Source: an archaeon (GTDB lineage Archaea > Micrarchaeota > Micrarchaeia > Anstonellales > Bilamarchaeaceae). From it: a DNA stretch of 5,098 bases. Where the stretch lies: NCBI GenBank assembly GCA_020052325.1, contig JAGVPF010000058.1:1-5098 (forward strand), given 5' to 3'. Below the pieces are notes generated by a model. The model was not told the origin of the DNA and did not search any database. It saw only the letters and a list, made by a program, of their open reading frames with translations. Position 1 is the first letter of the stretch, and each line of letters opens with the position of its first letter. The translations under genes and the position numbers were made by a program. Of the stretch, positions 1 through 4,510 are shown piece by piece.

Positions 1-2
1 CA

Positions 3-209
3 CAACCGGATATAGAACCCGGTATGAGGATGACAGTTAGTCGGGATACTGTCGATGGAAGCATTCAACCAAGAGAAGATTCAGGATTGGCAAAAGATAC
101 CCCTAAAAGAGAAGGAAACGCAAGGGGAAATCCGTGTATTCCAGAGATTGTTGGCATTTTGTTCCTTTGTGGGGTCGCTATTGCTAAAGGAGACCAGAAT
201 AGGAATTAA
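3..209 (+). CDS. Possible 3' end of an unrecognised gene cut by the window edge
   Basis: This frame is open from the left edge to a TAA at 207-209, giving 68 residues. It could be the tail of a gene that starts outside the window. The visible part is polar and charged up to about residue 44. A short hydrophobic stretch follows (about residues 49-61, IVGILFLCGVAIA) and then a polar end, KGDQNRN. This could be a C-terminal membrane anchor, although 13 residues is short for a full span. No family is recognised. A second frame, open from 55 into the next gene, also looks passable here, so the evidence for coding is weak and the stretch may simply be intergenic. If real, its stop lies 23 bases before the next ATG, which would suggest co-transcription. 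Confidence 0.25.
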   Translation, partial: QPDIEPGMRMTVSRDTVDGSIQPREDSGLAKDTPKREGNARGNPCIPEIVGILFLCGVAIAKGDQNRN

Positions 210-232
210 TACTCTTGCGGAGAGTTGTGCTC

Positions 233-1006
233 ATGGAAATCGTATTCCTGGGCACGGGCGGAGGGAGGATAAACCTCATCAAGCAGGCCCGGGGCACCGG
301 CGGCTTCCGCATCAACTCCCCGTTTGCCAACATCCATGTCGACCCGGGGCCCGGCGCCCTCATTCATTCAATCCGCAACAGGCAGGACCCCCTCTCGCTG
401 GATTGTATCATCGTGACGCACAACCACGTGGACCATGTGAGCGACGCGATGGCGCTCATAGAAGGCATGACGCATTACGGCCTTAAGAAAAAGGGGATTG
501 TCATCGGCAGCAGGCATACCCTGATGGGCGACGAGACTGCGGACAAGGGGATAAGCGACTATCACCAGAAAAAAGCCGAAATAGTCTACGTGCCGGAAAT
601 CGGTGAGAAAAAAACGTTCCGGACGGGGCACGGGGAGTTCGTATTCGAAGGAATCGGGATGAAGCACGAGGAGCCTTCGGCTTTCGGCTTCAAGATATAT
701 ATCGGGGGAAAGGTAATCGGCCATATCAGCGACACCGATTATTTCGAAAGCCTGGGAACGGGTTTTGCCGGGTGCGACCTGCTGATTGTGAACTGCATCA
801 AGCCGGAAGCCGATAAATACGGGGGGCACCTCTGGACGCAGGAGGTCGCCGCAGTCCTGAAGGCGGCAAAACCCAAAACCTGCGCCATCACCCATATGGG
901 GATGAAGATGCTCAAGCTCGGGCCAGCAAAAGAGGCTGAAAAAATCGAGAAGGAGAGCGGAATCAGGACGATTGCGGCCCGTGACGGCATGCGGCTTAAC
1001 GTCTGA
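233..1006 (+). CDS. MBL-fold metal-dependent hydrolase (RNase Z/PhnP-like superfamily)
   Basis: This encodes a 257-residue cytoplasmic protein of the metallo-beta-lactamase fold. The N-terminus MEIVFLGTGGGR is the usual first beta strand and glycine loop of this superfamily. The metal-binding signature T-H-N-H-V-D-H is at residues 62-68. Further likely ligands are H145 (in KHEEPS), D167 (in GHISDTD) and H221 (in ITHMG), so the dinuclear metal site looks complete. The early HVDPGPGALIH block (residues 35-45) resembles a set of archaeal family members known mainly as uncharacterised metal-dependent hydrolases. The substrate cannot be read from sequence. The long exosite arm of true RNase Z is not evident, so tRNA 3' processing is not claimed. 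The ATG at 233 is preferred over the in-frame TTG at 215 because the fold starts right at MEIVFLGTGG and a GGAG at 219-222 lies 10 bases upstream. G/C-ending codons are common, as in valS. Confidence 0.88.
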   Translation: MEIVFLGTGGGRINLIKQARGTGGFRINSPFANIHVDPGPGALIHSIRNRQDPLSLDCIIVTHNHVDHVSDAMALIEGMTHYGLKKKGIVIGSRHTLMGDETADKGISDYHQKKAEIVYVPEIGEKKTFRTGHGEFVFEGIGMKHEEPSAFGFKIYIGGKVIGHISDTDYFESLGTGFAGCDLLIVNCIKPEADKYGGHLWTQEVAAVLKAAKPKTCAITHMGMKMLKLGPAKEAEKIEKESGIRTIAARDGMRLNV

Positions 1007-1148
1007 TTTCCCGGATACGCGATATGCTAATTCTTTCACAGTTTCTTATTAAACAATTTTGGATATATCCAGTGCTTTCACTAAAAAGCCTTAAATTTTT
1101 TAATAAAAATAACAGATTTTCTTCTTTAATAAGTGAAAGGCAGCAAGT
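1007..1148 (+). promoter_or_regulatory. AT-rich spacer with inverted repeats and a T-tract
   Basis: This part of the gap between the hydrolase and the 1192 gene is much richer in A+T than its flanks. It holds a perfect 10-bp palindrome GGATATATCC (1061-1070). It also has an 8-bp inverted repeat, CTTTCACT (1075-1082) against AGTGAAAG (1132-1139), and a further CTTTCAC copy at 1033-1039. A run of six Ts (1096-1101) could end transcription of the hydrolase gene. The open frame extending back to 1024 shows no sign of being coding: its residues are a low-complexity K/N/F/I/L mix. The regulatory role is inferred from position and symmetry only. Confidence 0.4.
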
Positions 1149-1156
1149 TTTAAATA
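1149..1156 (+). promoter_or_regulatory. TATA box for the 1192 gene
   Basis: TTTAAATA matches the classic archaeal TATA consensus. Its centre is about 39 bases before the ATG at 1192. With the usual 24-28 base distance to the start site, the transcript would begin near 1178-1180, giving a leader of about 12 bases that includes GGTG. Other A/T-rich candidates at 1161-1178 lie too close to the ATG unless the message is leaderless. Confidence 0.55.
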
Positions 1157-1182
1157 TTGTTTGTTATATTTTATATATTATT

Positions 1183-1186
1183 GGTG
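1183..1186 (+). promoter_or_regulatory. Ribosome binding site deciding the 1192 start
   Basis: GGTG is a common core of archaeal Shine-Dalgarno sequences. It is 5 bases from the ATG at 1192 but only 2 bases from the adjacent in-frame ATG at 1189, which favours 1192. Confidence 0.45.
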
Positions 1187-1191
1187 TGATG

Positions 1192-1614
1192 ATGGTAAAA
1201 CCATGCAAGGTCCCTCCAAAACTGGAGCGATATCTTCTCACAATAGCCAGGAGGAGCGGCATAGAGAGCATCGCGGTTGCGCTCGTTGTCATTTTCGATG
1301 GTTCGATTGTGCTCTACGAGGACAGGTTGCCGACGGAGAGGGTTGGGGCGATGGGGATTGATGAGACGCTCTGCAAAACCATGGAGAGGCTGGAGGTCGC
1401 AGGGCCAGCCAGGTATGTCGGTCATATTGACAGGGGCAAACTCCTCCGCCAATACAATTTCATGGTTGAACTTGCGGAAAGGCCTGCACTGAATCCCGGA
1501 TTCGCCCTCCGGGATGCATCCGAGGCGGCAAACGTCCTTGAACGCAAGGAAGCGAAGCTAATCGCCAGCTCCTTTTCCAGGCCCCCGGCAATCGAGCAGA
1601 TGCTAACCTGGTAG
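1192..1614 (+). CDS. Hypothetical protein, 140 residues
   Basis: No family is recognised. The protein starts MVKPCKVPPKLERYLL and appears cytoplasmic. There is one moderately hydrophobic stretch (about residues 25-40, SIAVALVVIFDGSIVL), which contains an Asp and reads more like a buried beta strand pair than a membrane span. Next is a Glu/Arg-rich region around LPTERVGAMGIDETL that looks like a loop leading into helices. The C-terminal half is helical and charged and ends in a plain tail, RPPAIEQMLTW. The two cysteines, one in PCK near the start and one in LCK near the middle, do not form a metal motif. Codon use changes sharply from the AT-rich spacer to ordinary coding sequence at about 1195, which supports this start over the upstream one at 1024. 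It has its own TATA box and GGTG site. No T-run separates it from the next gene, so read-through into lipoprotein A is possible. Confidence 0.7.
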   Translation: MVKPCKVPPKLERYLLTIARRSGIESIAVALVVIFDGSIVLYEDRLPTERVGAMGIDETLCKTMERLEVAGPARYVGHIDRGKLLRQYNFMVELAERPALNPGFALRDASEAANVLERKEAKLIASSFSRPPAIEQMLTW

Positions 1615-1628
1615 GGGTAACCGATATC

Positions 1629-1635
1629 TATAAAA
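1629..1635 (+). promoter_or_regulatory. TATA box for lipoprotein A gene
   Basis: TATAAAA is centred about 38 bases before the ATG at 1670. The expected transcription start is near 1656-1660, giving a leader of about 12 bases that carries GGAGATG. The 55-base gap between the 1192 gene and gene A contains little apart from this box, a palindrome and the ribosome site. Confidence 0.55.
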
Positions 1636-1648
1636 CAACAATTGTTGT
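1635..1648. promoter_or_regulatory. Perfect 14-bp palindrome, candidate operator
   Basis: ACAACAATTGTTGT reads the same on both strands with no spacer, so it cannot form a useful hairpin but suits a dimeric DNA-binding protein. It abuts the TATA box and ends about ten bases before the predicted transcription start. This is where many archaeal repressors act by blocking polymerase recruitment. The regulator is not in the window and the operator role is inferred. Confidence 0.5.
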
Positions 1649-1657
1649 AGATTATAT

Positions 1658-1661
1658 GGAG
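1658..1661 (+). promoter_or_regulatory. Ribosome binding site of lipoprotein A gene
   Basis: GGAG lies 8 bases before the ATG at 1670 and supports that start. It falls within the short leader predicted from the TATA box. Confidence 0.5.
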
Positions 1662-1669
1662 ATGTTGAT

Positions 1670-2428
1670 ATGAAACGGCTCGTTCATGCTGATGAGGCGC
1701 TGAGGGGGGAGACCAGCAAGAGGTTGGGATTGGGTGCGGCGCTTGCGGTCGCAGGGCTGATGGGCGTATCGGCATGCGCGACATCGGCCAGTGTTCCGGC
1801 GTATTCCTTGAGGTATGCCGAATCTGCCAGGATGACGGCGTATAATACTGAGATTTCCGCATTCAGGCTTGGCGAAACGATTTCCGTGATGGAGACGGCC
1901 AGCGCTCCGCATTGGATTGAGGAAAGGTCGGGGGGAAGTTATCGCTCGCTGATGGTAGTTACAGGGTCGGAGCGCCAGGCGTTTAGCGGGGCGGCTTTCA
2001 TAGAAAATGACGGCAGATGGTACTTCACAGGCATCATAAAACAATATGGCACATGGTTGCGGGCGCTGCGCGGAGAGAATGCACGGCTTCCGGCCCAAAT
2101 GGAGATGATGGGGGAAGACGGGGTTTGCAAGATGGATGCCGAGCCATTCAGGAGACTGGTTCGTGAGGTTTCTGGCAGGGATGTTGCGAGGATGAAACCG
2201 ATATCCCAGTCAGTCGGGGACCATAGTTACGAGGGCATTCCAGTAACGAGATATCTGGTACACCTCCTGCCCCTGGATTCTGAGGGCAACAGGATTGGCC
2301 AGTACAGGGGCAGCCAGCTCGCCCTTACAACCAGCTATGTCCCTCTGAGCCCTGAATTCGGATGCAACAGGGGAATAACCCTGCTCGTCGAACCCGAAGC
2401 GCAGGACCCGAGGAACCTGCAGAAGTGA
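1670..2428 (+). CDS. Putative secreted lipoprotein A, paralogue of the 2675 gene
   Basis: This encodes a 252-residue protein of unknown function, probably exported and anchored outside the cell membrane. It has a charged N-region (residues 1-19), a hydrophobic core (about 20-35, GLGAALAVAGLMGVSA) and a lipobox-like V33-S-A-C36. Cleavage before C36 would leave a lipid-modifiable cysteine followed by a Ser/Pro-rich linker. The rest is soluble, mixed alpha/beta in appearance, with two further cysteines (C153, C232) that could pair in the mature protein. The last ~90 residues share ordered blocks with the downstream 2675 protein: F160..V164-R..V-S-G.D.A-R174, P201-L-D..G206 and L238-L-V-E-P242. 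No named domain is recognised. The ATG is supported by GGAG and by a TATA box at the expected distance. If the cysteine is not lipidated, it would be an ordinary secreted or N-terminally anchored protein. Confidence 0.75.
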   Translation: MKRLVHADEALRGETSKRLGLGAALAVAGLMGVSACATSASVPAYSLRYAESARMTAYNTEISAFRLGETISVMETASAPHWIEERSGGSYRSLMVVTGSERQAFSGAAFIENDGRWYFTGIIKQYGTWLRALRGENARLPAQMEMMGEDGVCKMDAEPFRRLVREVSGRDVARMKPISQSVGDHSYEGIPVTRYLVHLLPLDSEGNRIGQYRGSQLALTTSYVPLSPEFGCNRGITLLVEPEAQDPRNLQK

Positions 2429-2632
2429 AGTATCACACTGCCAGGCGCAGGGGTGGGATACGAGGGTACAGCATGCCATTTTTGTGGTAGTAGTTATAAA
2501 GAGATGTATAAAATTCCCTAGTTTTAGTGTAAATTGTACAAATTACTTTAAAGGGCATCGAAAAAAAATGTGAAAAATAACAAATACGACAATATACGTA
2601 TTTTTTCACAAAAAAATGTGGGAAAAGCCAAC
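2429..2632. promoter_or_regulatory. AT-rich spacer upstream of lipoprotein B, multiple inverted repeats
   Basis: A T5 run (2479-2483) may help end the A transcript. A TATA-like GTATAAAA (2506-2513) follows with no evident gene behind it. GTAAATTGTACAAATTAC (2529-2546) is an 18-bp palindrome with one symmetrical mismatch. Next come TGTGAAAAA (2569-2577) and its exact inverse TTTTTCACA (2602-2610). Between them AAATACG (2582-2588) pairs with CGTATTT (2597-2603). A third related copy, TGTGGGAAAA, is at 2617-2626. An 11-bp direct repeat AAAAAAATGTG occurs at 2562-2572 and 2610-2620. All of this lies upstream of the B TATA box, a position that suits activator binding. The residues encoded in the extended frame from GTG 2570 are a low-complexity N/K/F/I/Y mix, so I do not treat it as coding. 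Confidence 0.45.
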
Positions 2633-2640
2633 TTTTATAA
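2633..2640 (+). promoter_or_regulatory. TATA box for lipoprotein B gene
   Basis: TTTTATAA is centred about 38 bases before the ATG at 2675, the same spacing as for gene A. The predicted start site near 2661-2664 leaves a leader of roughly 12 bases containing GGGTGGG. Confidence 0.55.
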
Positions 2641-2663
2641 TAAGTTTTGTGGCTATATATGTC

Positions 2664-2670
2664 GGGTGGG
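2664..2670 (+). promoter_or_regulatory. Ribosome binding site deciding the lipoprotein B start
   Basis: GGGTGGG ends 4 bases before the ATG at 2675. It supports that codon over the in-frame GTG at 2570, which has no good site, and over the later in-frame ATG at 2753. Confidence 0.55.
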
Positions 2671-2674
2671 AATC

Positions 2675-3496
2675 ATGAAAGGGCTGACTTTTGAGCAGGA
2701 AAGAAAGGGCGTTCATGAAAAGGCCAGATTGCCCGCTGGTTTATGGGGCAGGATGAAAGAGGCCGCGATGCTCGGCGGCGTTGCACTTCTAGGATTAGGC
2801 GGATGCGCGTCTACAATGGCAGGCGCACAGCCGACATTGCCGCAGATAAGAAGCCCTTCAACTGAGATTCAGAGAGTAACTGGTGTAAACCCATCAATAG
2901 GATACACGTTGGTTTCAGCCAAGGATGCAGTTTCACCTACAGCAAGCACGGTGGAAATCGCCGGAAGGACATTGAATGTCGTCAGGTTGGATACAAGGCT
3001 GGCTGATTTGAACACCCAGACCGCAAGATACCGGGAGCCGGAAACGGTTCCGTCGCAGCCTGATGGAAGATATGCGAACTCGGTTCGTGTTCCGAATGAG
3101 GCTTGGTTCGTAGTGACTTTAATTCCAAGCCAAGGAGTGAGGGAGCTCGATATTGCATTCCCCAGAGAGAGGGACTCGAATCCATCTGCACCCACTCCCG
3201 GAGCAAGGGGTGTTGACCTTACGGGTTTTGCAAGCTATGTTCGCACGGTCACCGGCCAGGAGATGGCTCGCGTGAATTTCATCGTGGAAACCGGCACGTT
3301 CAACAACAATGGAGTTACTACCAACTTCGTCAATGCGTATATATTCCCCCTAAACGCACAAGGTGAAGCAATAACGCGGAGGGGAAACGGCGAATACATC
3401 ATATATGCCGCTACATATCACTCCAGCTCTGCCGGTGGAAGCGCCTCGCTGCTGGTCGAACCCAACGGCAGGGACAGCCTGTACGCAAGCAGATAA
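2675..3496 (+). CDS. Putative secreted lipoprotein B, paralogue of the 1670 gene
   Basis: This encodes a 273-residue protein of unknown function, probably surface-anchored. It has a long charged N-region (residues 1-30), a hydrophobic core (about 31-43, AMLGGVALLGLGG) and a good lipobox L41-G-G-C44. C44 is the only cysteine. The region after it (AQPTLPQIRSPS) is a Pro/Ser/Thr-rich linker. The C-terminal ~95 residues match protein A in order and spacing: F185..V189-R..V-T-G.E.A-R199, P225-L-N..G230 and L259-L-V-E-P263. The match suggests duplication of one ancestral gene. Protein A seems to have about 25 extra residues in its middle. Residues 200-250 are Asn/Thr/Tyr-rich with alternating hydrophobics, as in beta-rich extracellular domains. 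A/T-ending codons look more frequent than in the hydrolase and valS genes. It has its own TATA box and ribosome site, and a T6 run after the stop probably ends the transcript. Confidence 0.78.
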   Translation: MKGLTFEQERKGVHEKARLPAGLWGRMKEAAMLGGVALLGLGGCASTMAGAQPTLPQIRSPSTEIQRVTGVNPSIGYTLVSAKDAVSPTASTVEIAGRTLNVVRLDTRLADLNTQTARYREPETVPSQPDGRYANSVRVPNEAWFVVTLIPSQGVRELDIAFPRERDSNPSAPTPGARGVDLTGFASYVRTVTGQEMARVNFIVETGTFNNNGVTTNFVNAYIFPLNAQGEAITRRGNGEYIIYAATYHSSSAGGSASLLVEPNGRDSLYASR

Positions 3497-3500
3497 TATC

Positions 3501-3507
3501 TTAAATA
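3501..3507 (+). promoter_or_regulatory. Possible TATA box for the 3528 gene
   Basis: TTAAATA is centred about 23 bases before the ATG at 3528. If used, the message would begin at or just inside the start codon, so it would be leaderless. The alternative is read-through from lipoprotein B using the weak AGGG at 3517-3520, 7 bases from the ATG. Confidence 0.35.
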
Positions 3508-3508
3508 C

Positions 3509-3514
3509 TTTTTT
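3509..3514 (+). terminator. T6 tract after lipoprotein B
   Basis: Six Ts lie 13 bases after the lipoprotein B stop with no strong hairpin before them, as in archaeal T-tract termination. Because it lies between the possible TATA box and the next ATG, it may act only on a fraction of transcripts. Confidence 0.3.
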
Positions 3515-3527
3515 ACAGGGTTTTATT

Positions 3528-4451
3528 ATGACTAGTCCCGCAAGGATTTCAGAAGAACCGCAGATTGCTCCGACTCAGATAAACACCCGAGCTGTCGAAA
3601 TAGCGATGCCCGATGCGAGGAGATTGCTGCCAGGCGTAGCCGATACGGTCCTTCAGAACTTATTGGGATTTGTCAGCCTTGGGAGCCAGCGCGAGTTTGC
3701 CCAGTCCCTGGCCAGGGTAGCGCCGCAGGTTGATCCATCTGCGACATATATCGCCCTGAGGCAGCATTTTGGCATATTTGAGGGGGTGGCGAATGGCACC
3801 CGGGGCATGGCAGATGCCCTATTGAACGGGAACAGGCATGAAGCGGACAGGCAAGGCCATGCCCTTGGCGATGTATTCCGTCGCGGTGCCGGGATGGGAA
3901 TCGTAGGCCTCGACTCCACCATAGCAGTGGAAGGCAGACGCCAGATTGATGAGAGGGGTCAGGCGTTGGGCAAGACGCCTGAACAAATCAATCAAGCTCA
4001 TGAGGATTTCGCGCGCGCTGCCGTAGAGTACGGTTTTTCGACTTCGGTCATTGCGAGCGCTTATTCAGACATGGCTTCGCAGGGTCCGTTCCAGGAGATG
4101 CTCAGGGAGGCCGCAGTTGCGCATTCGGAAAACCTGCGCAACAGCATGAGGGACATACAGGAGAAGATTAATTCCACTACCGATGCGCGCAAGAAAAGGC
4201 AGCTCGAAGAAGAGTATCGGCAGCTGCTTCAGGAGTACAGCCGGCTGGTGGGAGGGGCCTTGGGCAGCGTGGCAGACAGATTTGCCAGGGGGGAAGAGCC
4301 GACCGAGAGGTCCCCCAGCGGAAGGACAGTCACGATTAATGAGGAGCAGATGAGGCAGATGGCCAGCGACCAGGCGACCCTGCTCATCCGCGCGCACATG
4401 CACAGGCCCGGCGAGTACGTGCCGGTCCGCGTGCCCAGGCAGGCCGAATAA
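3528..4451 (+). CDS. Hypothetical helix-rich, cysteine-free protein with coiled coil
   Basis: This encodes 307 residues of no recognised family. There is no signal peptide, long hydrophobic segment or cysteine. The N-terminal ~30 residues are Pro/Thr/Ile-rich and probably flexible. Residues about 30-190 look like a bundle of amphipathic helices with Ala, Arg and Gln, broken by Gly-rich turns (RRGAGMGIVGLDS, 118-130). Residues about 196-243 are strongly charged with hydrophobics at heptad-like spacing (ENLRNSMRDIQEKI, then RQLEEEYRQLLQEYSRLV), so a coiled coil or long hairpin is likely. The last ~50 residues turn polar and end with a basic/proline tail, VPVRVPRQAE. This composition suits a structural or protein-binding role more than an enzyme. 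The ATG at 3528 is chosen because the frame upstream lies inside lipoprotein B and AGGG precedes it. It sits 31 bases after the lipoprotein B stop, so a functional link is possible but unproven. Confidence 0.72.
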   Translation: MTSPARISEEPQIAPTQINTRAVEIAMPDARRLLPGVADTVLQNLLGFVSLGSQREFAQSLARVAPQVDPSATYIALRQHFGIFEGVANGTRGMADALLNGNRHEADRQGHALGDVFRRGAGMGIVGLDSTIAVEGRRQIDERGQALGKTPEQINQAHEDFARAAVEYGFSTSVIASAYSDMASQGPFQEMLREAAVAHSENLRNSMRDIQEKINSTTDARKKRQLEEEYRQLLQEYSRLVGGALGSVADRFARGEEPTERSPSGRTVTINEEQMRQMASDQATLLIRAHMHRPGEYVPVRVPRQAE

Positions 4452-4458
4452 TTTTTTT
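4452..4458 (+). terminator. T7 tract terminator after the 3528 gene
   Basis: Seven Ts follow the TAA stop directly, with more Ts just beyond (CTTT) and no clear hairpin. This is the usual form of an archaeal intrinsic terminator. A second T6 run at 4473-4478 may reinforce it. Confidence 0.5.
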
Positions 4459-4472
4459 CTTTAAAGCTCTCG

Positions 4473-4483
4473 TTTTTTAAAAA
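4473..4483 (+). promoter_or_regulatory. Probable TATA-like element for valS
   Basis: TTTTTTAAAAA is the only A/T-rich block at a suitable distance, centred about 33 bases before the ATG at 4511. The start site would fall near 4504, giving a very short leader. No Shine-Dalgarno-like sequence lies between it and the ATG, so valS is probably translated from a nearly leaderless message. The T-run may serve as both TATA element and terminator. Confidence 0.35.
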
Positions 4484-4510
4484 CAAGGACGCCACTCTTT
4501 TCCGATACTT

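Noticed and set aside
5..23. ACCGG / CCGGT 5-bp stem with 9-base loop
   Set aside because: It is too short to mean much alone, with no T-run after it and no tRNA-like context.
215..232. TTG start six codons upstream for the hydrolase
   Set aside because: The extra residues MRRVVL precede the conserved first strand and have no ribosome site at a useful distance; ATG 233 fits better.
55..486. 143-residue frame from ATG 55
   Set aside because: From about 233 it overlaps the hydrolase gene in another frame and becomes the His/Arg/Pro/Gly-rich sequence typical of out-of-frame reading of GC-rich coding DNA.
368..1039. Reverse-strand frame of 223 residues across the hydrolase gene
   Set aside because: It is antisense to a gene with a complete metal-binding motif set, and its product is not recognisable. 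It is a shadow of the real gene.
1186..1192. GTGATGA, a match to the C box of archaeal C/D guide RNAs
   Set aside because: It coincides with the start codons of the 1192 gene, and no CTGA D box lies at a suitable distance downstream.
2570..2674. GTG start extending lipoprotein B by 35 residues
   Set aside because: The extension is AT-rich low-complexity sequence, crosses the TATA box and inverted repeats, and would bury the export signal. GGGTGGG supports ATG 2675.
3405..3527. ATG 3405 start for the 3528 gene
   Set aside because: It lies inside lipoprotein B in another frame, and the extra residues look out-of-frame.
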